From assembly GCA_049322515.1 (NCBI GenBank), contig JBMOQW010000031.1:62001-126000 (forward strand): a stretch of DNA of 64,000 bases. Direction: 5' to 3'. Under the pieces are notes generated by a model that saw only the letters and a list, made by a program, of their open reading frames with translations, searched no databases and was not told the DNA's origin. Shown here in pieces: positions 28,801-37,140 of the stretch. This stretch comes from Parasulfuritortus sp049322515. GTDB taxonomy: Bacteria > Pseudomonadota > Gammaproteobacteria > Burkholderiales > Thiobacillaceae. The translations under genes were made by a program, and so were the position numbers. How positions within the stretch are numbered: the first letter of the stretch is position 1; each line of letters starts with the position of its first letter.

Positions 28801-29595
28801 CCGGCTGAAGCGTTGGGTGAACTGATAGATCGCGGCATCGTTGTCGTTCTCGATCCGGTTGTAGATGTTGGCCAGGCTCAGCCATTCATCGAAGCTGCCA
28901 TCGTCGATCAGGGACAGTTCATCGAGCGGTGCGCTGAGCGGTTCGGCCGCTTCGAGCGATTCGCCGAGCCGTTGCATCTGGTCGACCAGGTGTGCATAGA
29001 GTTCGCGACCGATTGCCTCACCTTCCAGGATGATGCTGCCGATCGCGGACAGGAACCGCGATTGCTCCGTGAGGGGCAGCATGCCGGTGTCCCGGTCTTC
29101 GAGTTTGCTGCGCAGCCGTGCCAAAAACGCTTGCCAGATCCGGTCCAGGAACCAGTGGAACAAGTGCAGGCAATCCCGCTGGATGGCCTGGCTTTCTTCG
29201 ACCAGCAGGCCGGATTCGCCGGGCGGGCTGGCCAGATGGGCGCGCTGCGCGACCAAGGACTGGTAGGCTGCGGTCGGCATCTGATCGAGCTTGACGCCAT
29301 AGCTGCCCGCCGCCGCGTGGATCAGGTTCCCGGCCAGGCGATGGGGGGCCTTGTCTTGGGCGTCGAGGGGGAATTCGATTTCAATGCGCCCGCCGGGCAG
29401 GGGGCCTTCGGACGTGTCCAAGAGCATGATCTGAAGGCCGCGCTGGCTGAAATCCCGGATCTCGCAGCGTCGCGCGGCCTGTCCGGGCAGCCACAGACGC
29501 GCTTGTGCCCGGGTCAGCAGGCGGGCGTGTTGGCGAAAGCCGTCAGCCTCCGACGCAGGTGCAGTTTGGGTTTCCCAAGGGATCGACCGGTCCAT
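25840..29595 (-). CDS. PilZ-DUF1631-GGDEF-EAL cyclic-di-GMP protein
   Basis: A 1251-residue protein with four parts: an N-terminal PilZ-like domain (residues about 20-120), a long helical DUF1631 region (about 130-800), a GGDEF domain (about 820-985) and an EAL domain (about 1030-1250). The GGDEF signature is degenerate (VLGDGRLG), so it is unlikely to make c-di-GMP. The EAL domain keeps YYEVLLG, NLSGQSL, FEITETA, IDDFGSG, LKIDGTYV, AEYIA and YAQGYAVGKP, so hydrolysis is plausible. DUF1631 proteins of this class are common in betaproteobacteria. It ends 12 bases from the radA stop on the other strand. Confidence 0.85.
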   Translation of the reverse strand: MDRSIPWETQTAPASEADGFRQHARLLTRAQARLWLPGQAARRCEIRDFSQRGLQIMLLDTSEGPLPGGRIEIEFPLDAQDKAPHRLAGNLIHAAAGSYGVKLDQMPTAAYQSLVAQRAHLASPPGESGLLVEESQAIQRDCLHLFHWFLDRIWQAFLARLRSKLEDRDTGMLPLTEQSRFLSAIGSIILEGEAIGRELYAHLVDQMQRLGESLEAAEPLSAPLDELSLIDDGSFDEWLSLANIYNRIENDNDAAIYQFTQRFSRVTPVNIDRHNDPFGPKAVCLAFQDSLKAQDLSQPMRGQIYKLYGEILAAHYPDFYERLIQLLSPLKPARLPSPNRVAAEPSVRAEAATADHAGHSPESLSQQIHKLSEIAEKLFSLSPGQRATAAEAPAPVDRSPDAGPAATPWVEPESLQILRSALAQGDPSGQAEAASPGTAYQALIDQAPAANTVTERLLALLDQGERLPLSTRQRNALGVAGQFMHQALADQGEHSDLEVLLQKFERPLYERVLKGEDPLTRPDHPLARVINLVDRFAIVTDDLGRFSDREMADLLTTIVERAVAAEGQDLAPLEQAASAMEKLLKHPSLAHRQRIATQQDLFEAQSGVLRVRLAVAQQLDALFSERALPRLILDLLDQGLRQHLVRHTLRAQDDEVRATLHLLDTLVGDAPLPALDPLMAELDRRLAGNSLDPVGLERLRSELRDFLEAPGQATRHRLPAGWFVKESGLEDTAATRIAPDMRPPRLGEWWDFSGEGRPVAMQLVWIGEQPAGYGFINRPATRTLRLTPAEFAKQIHSGTLKRGENRGLPLLERSQNSTVDNLYRQLAWRAHHDPGTELLNRNGFLHALERRPRTSAGETYLCLLDIEPYRALIDSRGPAAGTALLREVGARLNPRFGQEAGVAVLGDGRLGLLLTGASNQPPIQAATALVEALRGKPFEYEGQIYSLDAHAGLTSLSEGPEACEDMLSRAAMAVVAARKGGEIAHAYETDSPAMRKQEALNFWGRKIDTLLAGQGLFLRGQAITPLQPGAGRSTYYEVLLGLRDDGGSVISPQSFVEAVEHWKRHLDLDRWVVEQTFDWIRRHPAAFHALGGFSINLSGQSLVDPDMLATLHRLLAPRDIEAGRLSFEITETATMENFEAAGEFIRQIRDYGCGFCIDDFGSGNASYGYLRHLRTDTLKIDGTYVKDMLHDANLRAMVKSMNDIGHSLGMKTVAEYIATPELLALARELGIDYAQGYAVGKPVPLDELAGR

Positions 29596-29627
29596 GCCGA
29601 CATCCTAGCCGATGCCTGGAGGCCCTA

Positions 29628-30401
29628 CTACTGAACCCTTGTCAGCATATGACCCATGACATCCCGCCCCGGGTGCCATTCGATCAACAGGCCGCGAGGT
29701 GCGTCCGGCCCCGCTTCGAACAGCCGGACGATGTCCTCGGCCAGTGTCTCCGGGCCGGGCAGGTGGGTCTTGTCCTCGCCGGGATGGCTCTGGGCCCGTT
29801 GCGGTGTGTTCAGGGGGCCCGGAATCACCAGGTGGAGGCGGGGCGCCGGCGGGGTCGGCCATTCTTCTGCCTGGATCATGAAATAGGTTTCCAGCGCGGC
29901 CTTGCTGACGGCAAAGCCGCCCCAGTAGGCCGCCGGCTGGTGGCCGTGGCTTTCCCCGACTAGGATCACCGTCGCATCCCCGGCTTGGCTCAGCAAGGCC
30001 TGGCATGCCCGGTTGATGGCGAACGGCGCAATGACGTTGGTTTTGAACAAGGCCGGCCAGTGGTCCGGGCTCTGGCCGGCCAGCGGCGTGGGCGGCTCGA
30101 ACGCCGCAGCGCAGTGGACGATGCCGTCGAGGCGGCGCAACTGGTAATGCAGGGTCTGTGCCAGGGTTTCGAAATCGCCCTCGCTGGCCTTTTCCAGATC
30201 CATTGGGAAAATCGCCGGTTGCGGGCCACCGGCGGCGACGATGGCGTCGTACACGGTTTCCAGCTTGGCGATGGTCCGGCCGAGCAGGACCACGGTGGCG
30301 CCCCGCGTGGCCAGGGCGAGGGCGGTGGCACGGCCGAGACCCTGGCCGGCGCCGGTGACCAGGACGATGCGTGAATGCAGGGAGAGGGCAGGGGTGTTCA
30401 T
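29628..30401 (-). CDS. SDR-family oxidoreductase (YciK-like)
   Basis: A 257-residue short-chain dehydrogenase. The cofactor loop is VTGAGQGLGRATALALA, and the HCAAAFE segment replaces the usual NNAG. Where the SDR catalytic Ser-Tyr-Lys is expected, GESHGHQPAAYWGGFAVSKAA gives Tyr-x9-Lys-like spacing that is not canonical, though YciK-type proteins are known for variation. The substrate is unknown. It overlaps hpnE (ATGA), so it could be part of that operon. ATG 30401 is preferred to an upstream in-frame start at 30428 that lies inside hpnE. Confidence 0.82.
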   Translation of the reverse strand: MNTPALSLHSRIVLVTGAGQGLGRATALALATRGATVVLLGRTIAKLETVYDAIVAAGGPQPAIFPMDLEKASEGDFETLAQTLHYQLRRLDGIVHCAAAFEPPTPLAGQSPDHWPALFKTNVIAPFAINRACQALLSQAGDATVILVGESHGHQPAAYWGGFAVSKAALETYFMIQAEEWPTPPAPRLHLVIPGPLNTPQRAQSHPGEDKTHLPGPETLAEDIVRLFEAGPDAPRGLLIEWHPGRDVMGHMLTRVQ

Positions 30402-31681
30402 GGACGATCCAGTATCAGGCTGGCGCATTGTAGCCCGCTGCGCACTGCGCCTTCGAGGGTGGCCGGGTAATCGCCGGCGGTGTAGTCCCCGGCGAGATAG
30501 AGCCCGGGCACCGGGCCGGCAGGGGTCGGACGTGTCATGTCCGGTACACAGGCCCAGGTGGCGCGTTTCTCGACGATGCGCAAGGCGTCGAGCAGCGTCG
30601 GCAGCGGGCCGAGCCTGGCCGCCAGGCGGGGCAGCCAGGCGGCGAGCAGGGCGTCGGTGTCGAGCCCGAGGTGAGTGCCTTCCGCGCTCGCCACCAGGGC
30701 GGCCAGGCCCGGCGCGATGTCGCTGCGTTCAAATAGCCAGGGATCGGCGCCTTCGCCCAGGGCGACCATCGGGTAGGGCAGGCGGACAGGTGCCGCGAAG
30801 CGCAGCCAGACGGTGAGGATCGGCTGCCAGGTGAACTCGGCCAGCGGGCGAGTCCAGGCGTCGCTCTCCGGTAGGTCCTTGAGCAGGGCTCGGACCTGGC
30901 TGGCATGGGTGGCGACGATGACCTGGTCGACGGTCTCGTCCGGGCCTTGCAGACGGAAGCCCCGGCTGTCAAGGACGATGCCCTCGATCCGGCTCGACCG
31001 GTGGACCTGCGCACCCAGGCGGGTCAGTCGGGCAGCGGCGGGTTCGGCCAACAGTGCGCCCAGATCGGTCCGGTTGAACAGCAGGTCGCTGGCGGCCCGG
31101 CGGCCAGCCAGGCTGTCACGCAGGACATGGCAGAACACTTGCGCGGAGGCCATCGCCAACGGGGTGTTCAGGGCCGCGACGCAGATCGGTTCCCAGAGCC
31201 GGTGGATCGTGGTGTCCGGTTGCCGGCAGGCGCGCAACCAGTGGGCGGCGTCCTGGTCCCGGGGCAGCTTGAAGCGGCGGAGGCGGAGGCCGGCCATCAG
31301 GCGCAGTGCCGCGCGCTTGTCCGCCGTATCGAGGCCGCGCGCGCCAACCAGGCCGGCCAGGAGGTGCAGGGGCGCGGGCCAGCGGGGCACCACGAGGTCG
31401 AGGTCGGGCCCGGCCAGGCGCAGGGCGTGGCGTTCCAGCCCGCTCGCGGTGCCGAGCCGGTCGATCAGGGCCAGGGTCTCGGTGTAGGCGCCGGACAGCA
31501 GGTGCTGGCCGTTGTCGATCTTGACGCCGTGCCAATCGACCGTACGCGCCCGGCCGCCCAGTTGTCGGGCGGCTTCGTGCAGGCTGACCGGAATGCCGGC
31601 TTCGGCCAGGCGTAGCGCGGCGGCCAGTCCGGCCCAGCCGCCGCCGACCACCGCGACGCGTGGCTTCAACCGGCCAACCAC
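30398..31681 (-). CDS. hpnE: Hydroxysqualene dehydroxylase HpnE
   Basis: A 427-residue FAD-dependent amine-oxidase-like protein, with the FAD-binding VAVVGGGWAGLAAALRLAEAG at the N-terminus and a C-terminal GLYLAGDYTAGDYPATLEGAVRSG. HpnE reduces hydroxysqualene to squalene, the last step of the HpnCDE route for hopanoids. The start is a GTG at 31681, overlapping the hpnD end by 16 bases; a TTG at 31669 is an alternative. hpnD and hpnC precede it in the same operon. Confidence 0.93.
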   Translation of the reverse strand: MVGRLKPRVAVVGGGWAGLAAALRLAEAGIPVSLHEAARQLGGRARTVDWHGVKIDNGQHLLSGAYTETLALIDRLGTASGLERHALRLAGPDLDLVVPRWPAPLHLLAGLVGARGLDTADKRAALRLMAGLRLRRFKLPRDQDAAHWLRACRQPDTTIHRLWEPICVAALNTPLAMASAQVFCHVLRDSLAGRRAASDLLFNRTDLGALLAEPAAARLTRLGAQVHRSSRIEGIVLDSRGFRLQGPDETVDQVIVATHASQVRALLKDLPESDAWTRPLAEFTWQPILTVWLRFAAPVRLPYPMVALGEGADPWLFERSDIAPGLAALVASAEGTHLGLDTDALLAAWLPRLAARLGPLPTLLDALRIVEKRATWACVPDMTRPTPAGPVPGLYLAGDYTAGDYPATLEGAVRSGLQCASLILDRP

Positions 31682-32499
31682 GTCTTGCCGGCCAGCCAGA
31701 GCTTGCGTGGGGTGGACAGCGAAACCCGGCGCCGGAGCACCGGGAAGCCCTGGTCGCGCAGGCTGTCGAGCAGGTCACGATAGATCGCCGCCATCATCAG
31801 CCCGGGCCGTTGCGCGTGGCGGTCGATCTCGGGCAGCAGGGCCAGCGCTTCGGTGTAGGTGTCGCTGGCGCGCTGGTACTGGAACCGCATCAACGACTGG
31901 AATCCTGGTCCTTCGCTGCCGGCGAGCAGTTCGGCTTCGGTCACGCCATGGGCGGCCAGTTCATCGAGCGGCAGGTAGATGCGTCCCCGGCGGGCATCTT
32001 CGCCGACGTCGCGCAGGATGTTGGTGAGTTGGAAGGCCAGGCCGAGCCGGGCGGCGTAGCGCAGGGTGGCGTGGTCCTGGTAGCCGAACAGGGTCGCCGC
32101 GACTTCGCCGACCACGCCGGCGACCCGATGGCAGTACAGGCGCAGCTGCTTGAAGTCGGGATAGCGGACTGGACCGAGGTCCATGGCCATGCCGTCGATG
32201 ATGTCCTCGAGGGATTCCCGGGCGATGCCGAAGCGGCTGACCTGGGGCAGGAGCGCTTGCCCGACCGGATGGGTCGGCACCCCGGCATAGAGCCGGTCGA
32301 GTTCGCGCCGCCAGTCGTCCAGTCGACTACGGGCCTGCTCGATGTCTGATGTTTCGTCGACGATGTCGTCCACTTCCCGGCAAAAGGCATAGAAGGCGGT
32401 GATCGCCGCACGCTTGTCCCCGGGCAGGACCAGGAAGCTGTAGTAGAAACTGGAACCACTCCCGGCCGCGCGGGACTGGCAATACTGCTCGGGTGTCAT
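31666..32499 (-). CDS. hpnD: Presqualene diphosphate synthase HpnD
   Basis: A 277-residue squalene/phytoene-synthase family enzyme. The two acidic motifs are AFCREVDDIVDE and NILRDVGEDARRGRIYLP. HpnD joins two farnesyl diphosphates to presqualene diphosphate. The ATG at 32499 starts the typical MTPEQYCQ N-terminus and overlaps the hpnC stop; an upstream in-frame start at 32520 lies in hpnC. Confidence 0.94.
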   Translation of the reverse strand: MTPEQYCQSRAAGSGSSFYYSFLVLPGDKRAAITAFYAFCREVDDIVDETSDIEQARSRLDDWRRELDRLYAGVPTHPVGQALLPQVSRFGIARESLEDIIDGMAMDLGPVRYPDFKQLRLYCHRVAGVVGEVAATLFGYQDHATLRYAARLGLAFQLTNILRDVGEDARRGRIYLPLDELAAHGVTEAELLAGSEGPGFQSLMRFQYQRASDTYTEALALLPEIDRHAQRPGLMMAAIYRDLLDSLRDQGFPVLRRRVSLSTPRKLWLAGKTWLAG

Positions 32500-33392
32500 C
32501 GGCCACAGCCCGTGCCGCAACTGCCACCGGAACAGCCGCCACCCCCGCCCTCCCTGCGGCGCGGCCAGAGCCCGTCACGCAACATGCCCAGCCCGTCGGC
32601 GAGGTCCAGGGTCGGTCGCTGCTTGAACACGTCGCCCTGGACCCGGTCGAGCTTGTACAGAATGCGTTCGCCGCCCAGGACGATGAGCCGCAGCTCCAGG
32701 CCGATCCGGCCTTTCAGGGCCAGGCCCAGCGGCGCACCGGCGCGCAGCATGCGCCGGGCCCGTTCGACCTGGGTCTTGAAGAAGATCTGCCACAGGCCAT
32801 CGACCCGGCCCTCGGCGATCTGCCGTTCACTGACCCCGTACTTGGCCATTTCATCCTGGGGCAGGTAGATGCGGCCCTTGGCGTGGTCGACGGCCACGTC
32901 CTGCAGGAAATTAATCAGTTGCAGGGCCGAGCAGATGCCGTCCGACCAGGCCTGATGCTTGGGATCCCGATCGCCATACAGGGCCAGCATGAGCCGGCCG
33001 ACCGGATTGGCCGATTTCTTGCAATAGTCCATGACCTCGCCGAAATGGGCGTAGCGGGTCTGGGTGCAATCCTGGCTGAAGGCATCGAGCAGGTCGTGGA
33101 AGGGCTGGAAGGGCAGGTCGTGGGCGCGGATGGCCGCGCCCAGAGGGGCGAAGATCGGATCGTCGGTGGTCTCGCCCCGCGCCAAGGCATCCAAGTGCGC
33201 CCGAAAGCGGTCGAGCGCGGCCAGCCGGGCCTCGGCCGGCGCGTCGCCTTCGTCTGCGATGTCGTCGGCGGCTCGGGCAAAGGCATAGATGGCGCGCACC
33301 GGGGCGCGAAGCCGGCGGGGCAGGATGATGGAGGCGACCGGAAAATTCTCGTAATGACCGGCGTTGACCAGAGTCGGGGAGCTGGCAGGCAT
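32496..33392 (-). CDS. hpnC: Hydroxysqualene synthase HpnC
   Basis: A 298-residue squalene/phytoene-synthase family enzyme with the N-terminal HYENFPVASIILPRRLR of HpnC and the acidic motifs AARADDIADE-like (RAADDIADEGD) and NFLQDVAVDHAKGRIYLP. HpnC converts presqualene diphosphate to hydroxysqualene. The tail ends in a Gly/Cys-rich run (GGGGGCSGGSCGTGCGR), unusual for this family. First gene of the leftward hpnCDE-SDR group. No squalene-hopene cyclase gene is in the window. Confidence 0.93.
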   Translation of the reverse strand: MPASSPTLVNAGHYENFPVASIILPRRLRAPVRAIYAFARAADDIADEGDAPAEARLAALDRFRAHLDALARGETTDDPIFAPLGAAIRAHDLPFQPFHDLLDAFSQDCTQTRYAHFGEVMDYCKKSANPVGRLMLALYGDRDPKHQAWSDGICSALQLINFLQDVAVDHAKGRIYLPQDEMAKYGVSERQIAEGRVDGLWQIFFKTQVERARRMLRAGAPLGLALKGRIGLELRLIVLGGERILYKLDRVQGDVFKQRPTLDLADGLGMLRDGLWPRRREGGGGGCSGGSCGTGCGR

Positions 33393-33425
33393 GGCGTTGT
33401 GCTTATTGTGAGGGGCGGTGCGCGG

Positions 33426-33454
33426 CTGACAGGGGGGTGGTGCTAGTTTACACT
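33426..33454 (+). promoter_or_regulatory. Probable promoter of tRNA-Leu
   Basis: CTGACA and TACACT are 17 bases apart, and the predicted start is about five bases before the mature tRNA. Confidence 0.6.
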
Positions 33455-33465
33455 CGGCCGCCTAC

Positions 33466-33550
33466 GCGAAAGTGGCGGAATTGGTAGACGCACTGGATTT
33501 AGGTTCCAGCGCCTCGCGGCGTGGGGGTTCGAGTCCCCCCTTTCGCACCA
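33466..33550 (+). tRNA. tRNA-Leu (anticodon UAG)
   Basis: An 85-nt class II tRNA: acceptor GCGAAAG/CTTTCGC, anticodon loop TTTAGGT within CTGGA/TCCAG giving UAG, a long variable arm (GCCTCGCGGCGT), T arm GGGGGTTCGAGTCCCCC and encoded CCA. It reads CUA and other CUN codons. Confidence 0.97.
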
Positions 33551-33575
33551 GAAGACTGTCGTCCATCGGATTCAA

Positions 33576-33590
33576 TGGGAGTGTGCTTGC
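33576..33590 (+). promoter_or_regulatory. Possible sigma-54 promoter before prsK
   Basis: TGGGAGTGTGCTTGC has the GG and GC elements at the right distance, with a perfect TTGC but two mismatches in the -24 part. Transcription would begin near 33601, 38 bases before prsK. Confidence 0.5.
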
Positions 33591-33638
33591 GGTGAGATGT
33601 CGCTGTCATCCTGCTTCCCGTAACCTCTGGTTCAGGTC

Positions 33639-35720
33639 ATGACCGACGCCTTGGTCTCCCTGCTGGTGATCGGCAACGGCATCGCCGGCCTCGGTTTCCT
33701 GGTCTTGGCCGGGTTCGTCCTGTACCAGGCCCGGCTGGCTGACGTGGCCTTGCAGTGGCCGCACCGGGCCATCATCGTCGCCGCGCTGGCGAGCGCCGTC
33801 TGGGCGGGCTTGCTGTTTGCCTTCGGGCTGACCGGCTCGGAGGCCCTGTTCCGGCTCTCCGGGGGCGCCGATGTACTGCGCTATGGCGGCTGGTATTTCG
33901 CCATCCTCAGCGTGCTGCTCCTGCAAAAGGGGGCCATGGGCCGGCCGCGCGGCGAACTGCGCGGCGTGGTCGGCCTGACCGCGGCGATCGTCATCGCCGG
34001 ACTCGCGGTGCAGGGGCTCTATCCGGTCCAGATCGCGGGGGGCTGGTACGTGCCCTTGCCGACCCTGCTGATCGGTTTGGTGCTGCCGATCCTGGCCTTG
34101 TTCCTGCTGGAACAGTTGTTCCGCAACGTCGCCGACGATTCCCGCTGGAACCTGAAACCCCTGGCCCTGGGTCTGGTGGCCGTCTGTTTCTTCGACCTGT
34201 ACATGCAGGCCCAGGCCCTGATGTTCGGCCGCCTGGATGTCCAGGTCTTGAGCGTCCGCGGCCTGGTGCACGCGCTGGTGATTCCGCTGTTCGCGGCGTC
34301 GGTTGCACGCAGCCGGGACTGGTTCCGGCGCATCAAGGTGTCGAACAAGATCGTCATCCACACCACGATGCTGCTGGTGGTGGGCGGCTATCTGCTGTTC
34401 ATGGCCGCGCTCGGCTACCTGGTTCGCCTGATGGGTGGGGGCTGGGGCGAGGCGTTCCAGATCACGGTGTTCTTCATCGCGACCGTGGCCTTGGCCGTGC
34501 TGCTGTTTTCCGGCGCGGTGCGGGCCAAGATCCGGGTCTGGATCGGCAAGCATTTCTTCCGCTACCGTTACGACTACCGCGAGGAGTGGCTGAAATTCAC
34601 CCGGGCCTTGTCCGAGCACGACACCCCGGCCGATCTCGCGGCGCAGATCGTGCGCGAATTGGCCGGCATGGTGGAGAGCCCGGCCGGTTGTCTCTGGATC
34701 CATGATGCCGGGCGAGAGGGTTTCATCCAGTACGCCCGCTGGAACATGCCGGATTTGGCCGTACGGGAACCTGCCGACGCTGCCCTGCCTCGATTCCTGG
34801 CCGATCGGAAATGGGTGGTCAACCTGGACGAGTTCCGCCGCGGGCAGGCGGGCTACGAAGCCCTGCAACTTCCGGAATGGCTGGCCGCGCTGCCCCATGC
34901 CTGGCTGGTGGTGCCGCTCGCGGTGGGCAGCGAACTGGTCGGTTTCCTGGTCCTGGCCCAGGCGCGCACCCGGGTCGAGGTGAACTGGGAAGTGAACGAC
35001 CTGCTCAAGACCGCCGGCGCCCAGGCCGCAGTGCATCTGAGCCAGATGCTGTCGGCCGAGGCGTTGCTGGAAACCCGCAAGTTCGAGGCCTTCAACCGGA
35101 TGTCGGCCTTCGTGGTGCACGACCTCAAGAACATCGTCGCCCAGTTGTCGCTGATGTTGCGCAACGCCGAACGGCATTGGGACAACCCGGAATTCCAGCA
35201 GGACATGCTGGAGACGGTCGAGCACGCGCTCGGCCGGATGCGTGCCCTGATGACCCAGTTGCAGGAAGGCGGCAGCAGCCAGACGGTGACCCAGGGCGTG
35301 GACCTGGCCGCCCTGCTCGGCCGGGTCCGCGACATGAAGCGCAAGCTGGGACGCGAAGTCGCCCTCGAGGTCGAGACGGGACTCTGGGTGCAGGGCGACC
35401 CGGAGCGGCTGGAGCGCGTGCTCGGCCATCTGGTCCAGAATGCCCTGGACGCCACCGAGGCCAACCAGGGCGAGGTGACGGTCCGTGCCCAGGGTGCGCC
35501 GGGCCAGGTGCGCCTCGTCATCCAGGATACCGGGTGCGGGATGTCGGAGGCCTTCGTCCGCGAGCGGTTGTTCAAGCCGTTCCAGACCACCAAGTCGATG
35601 GGCATGGGCATCGGCGCCTACGAGAGTTTCCAGTACATACGCGAACTGGGGGGCGAGATCGACGTGCAAAGCAGTGAAAATGTCGGTACCCAGATCTCGA
35701 TAACGTTGTCCCGACTTTAG
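33639..35720 (+). CDS. prsK: PEP-CTERM system histidine kinase PrsK
   Basis: A 693-residue membrane histidine kinase. About eight to ten N-terminal membrane helices (residues 1-300) are followed by a GAF-like region, the phosphoacceptor His494 (FVVHDLKNIVAQLSLM), the N box (HLVQNALDATEAN) and G boxes (IQDTGCGM, GMGIGAYES). This architecture is that of PrsK, the kinase paired with PrsR in exosortase-bearing bacteria. prsR follows after 44 bases. The signal sensed is unknown. Confidence 0.92.
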   Translation: MTDALVSLLVIGNGIAGLGFLVLAGFVLYQARLADVALQWPHRAIIVAALASAVWAGLLFAFGLTGSEALFRLSGGADVLRYGGWYFAILSVLLLQKGAMGRPRGELRGVVGLTAAIVIAGLAVQGLYPVQIAGGWYVPLPTLLIGLVLPILALFLLEQLFRNVADDSRWNLKPLALGLVAVCFFDLYMQAQALMFGRLDVQVLSVRGLVHALVIPLFAASVARSRDWFRRIKVSNKIVIHTTMLLVVGGYLLFMAALGYLVRLMGGGWGEAFQITVFFIATVALAVLLFSGAVRAKIRVWIGKHFFRYRYDYREEWLKFTRALSEHDTPADLAAQIVRELAGMVESPAGCLWIHDAGREGFIQYARWNMPDLAVREPADAALPRFLADRKWVVNLDEFRRGQAGYEALQLPEWLAALPHAWLVVPLAVGSELVGFLVLAQARTRVEVNWEVNDLLKTAGAQAAVHLSQMLSAEALLETRKFEAFNRMSAFVVHDLKNIVAQLSLMLRNAERHWDNPEFQQDMLETVEHALGRMRALMTQLQEGGSSQTVTQGVDLAALLGRVRDMKRKLGREVALEVETGLWVQGDPERLERVLGHLVQNALDATEANQGEVTVRAQGAPGQVRLVIQDTGCGMSEAFVRERLFKPFQTTKSMGMGIGAYESFQYIRELGGEIDVQSSENVGTQISITLSRL

Positions 35721-35764
35721 TCATCCCCGTAGAATGACAAACGTACCTGGGAGGACCTGAACGC

Positions 35765-37117
35765 ATGACTGCCCGATTGTTGATCGTGGAGGACGATCCC
35801 GCCCTGCAAAAGCAGATGCGGTGGTGTTTTGACAAGTTCGAAACCTGCACGGCCTCGAATCGGGACGAGGCGCTGGCCCAGCTGCGCCGCCACCAGCCCC
35901 CGGTGGTGACCATGGACTTGGGCCTGCCGCCCGAGCCGGACGCCACGACCGAGGGGTTTCGCCTGCTCGAGCAGATCCTCCAGGCCGCGCCCGAGACCCG
36001 GGTCATCGTCCTGACCGGCCAGAACGATCGAGCCAACGCCCTCAAGGCGGTCGAACTGGGTGCCTACGATTTTTTTTCCAAGCCGTTCGAGCCCGAACTG
36101 CTGACCCTGACCATCGACCGCGCCTTCCGCCTCTGGGACCTCACCCAGGAAAACAAGCGCCTGCAAAGCATGCGCCAGCCGGATGCCCTGTCCGGCCTGA
36201 TCACCCGCGATCCGCGCATGCTCAAGGCCTGCCGCATGGTCGAGAAGGTTGCGCCCAGCAACGTCACCGTCATGCTGCTCGGCGACAGCGGCACCGGCAA
36301 GGAACTGCTGGCGCGCGGGGTGCACGAGGCCTCCGGCCGCCGCACCGAGCGCTTTGTCGCCATCAACTGCGCGGCCATTCCCGACAACCTGCTGGAAAGC
36401 GAGCTGTTCGGCTACGAAAAGGGCGCCTTCACCGGCGCCAACAAGACCACGCCCGGCAAGATCGAAACGGCCGACAAGGGCACCCTGTTTCTCGACGAAA
36501 TCGGCGACCTGCCCATGCCGCTCCAGGCCAAGCTGTTGCGCTTCCTGCAGGAGCGGGTGATCGAGCGGGTCGGTGGTCGCCAGGAAATCCCCATCGATGT
36601 CCGCGTCGTCTGCGCCACGCATCGCGATCTGTCCGAGATGATCAAGGATGGCCGGTTCCGGGAAGACCTGTATTACCGCCTGGCCGAACTGGTGGTCGAT
36701 ATCCCGCCCCTGCGCGACCGGGTCGGCGACGCCGTCTTGCTGGCCAACGCGCTGGTCCGGCGTTTCGCCGAGGAACAGCGCCGGGGCAGCCTGAACCTGG
36801 CCGAGGACGCCGTGCGGGCCATCGAGGCGCACGCTTGGCCGGGCAATGTCCGGGAACTGGAAAACTGCCTCAAGCGGGCGGTGATCATGGCCGAAGGCCG
36901 CTACGTCACCGCCGAGGATCTCGGTCTTGCGGAGGTCGCCCTGGACGAGGAAGAGAATGTCGAACTCGACTTGCGCAAAGTGCGCGAGGAGGCCGAGAAA
37001 AAGGCGGTGATCCTGGCCCTCGGTCGGGCCAACGGCAACATCCTCAAGGCGGCCGAATTGCTGAACGTCAGCCGGCCGACCCTGTACGACCTGATGCATC
37101 GCTACGGCATGCGCTGA
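35765..37117 (+). CDS. prsR: PEP-CTERM-box sigma-54 response regulator PrsR
   Basis: A 450-residue NtrC-type activator. A receiver domain with phospho-acceptor Asp51 (VTMDLGLP) is followed by an AAA+ domain with Walker A GDSGTGKE (about 173-180), the sigma-54 contact loop GAFTGA (220-225) and FLDEIGDLP, then a Fis-type HTH (NILKAAELLNVSRPTLYDLM, near the C-terminus). It is the regulator expected to activate sigma-54 promoters of PEP-CTERM genes. Several such promoters are seen in this window. Confidence 0.94.
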   Translation: MTARLLIVEDDPALQKQMRWCFDKFETCTASNRDEALAQLRRHQPPVVTMDLGLPPEPDATTEGFRLLEQILQAAPETRVIVLTGQNDRANALKAVELGAYDFFSKPFEPELLTLTIDRAFRLWDLTQENKRLQSMRQPDALSGLITRDPRMLKACRMVEKVAPSNVTVMLLGDSGTGKELLARGVHEASGRRTERFVAINCAAIPDNLLESELFGYEKGAFTGANKTTPGKIETADKGTLFLDEIGDLPMPLQAKLLRFLQERVIERVGGRQEIPIDVRVVCATHRDLSEMIKDGRFREDLYYRLAELVVDIPPLRDRVGDAVLLANALVRRFAEEQRRGSLNLAEDAVRAIEAHAWPGNVRELENCLKRAVIMAEGRYVTAEDLGLAEVALDEEENVELDLRKVREEAEKKAVILALGRANGNILKAAELLNVSRPTLYDLMHRYGMR

Positions 37118-37140
37118 CATACTCAACGAGGGAGCTACGA

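Noticed and set aside
33606..35669. 687-residue open frame on the minus strand opposite prsK
   Set aside because: It is antisense to a gene with clear kinase motifs, and its translation is low-complexity His/Gln/Arg-rich, typical of an antisense shadow in GC-rich DNA.
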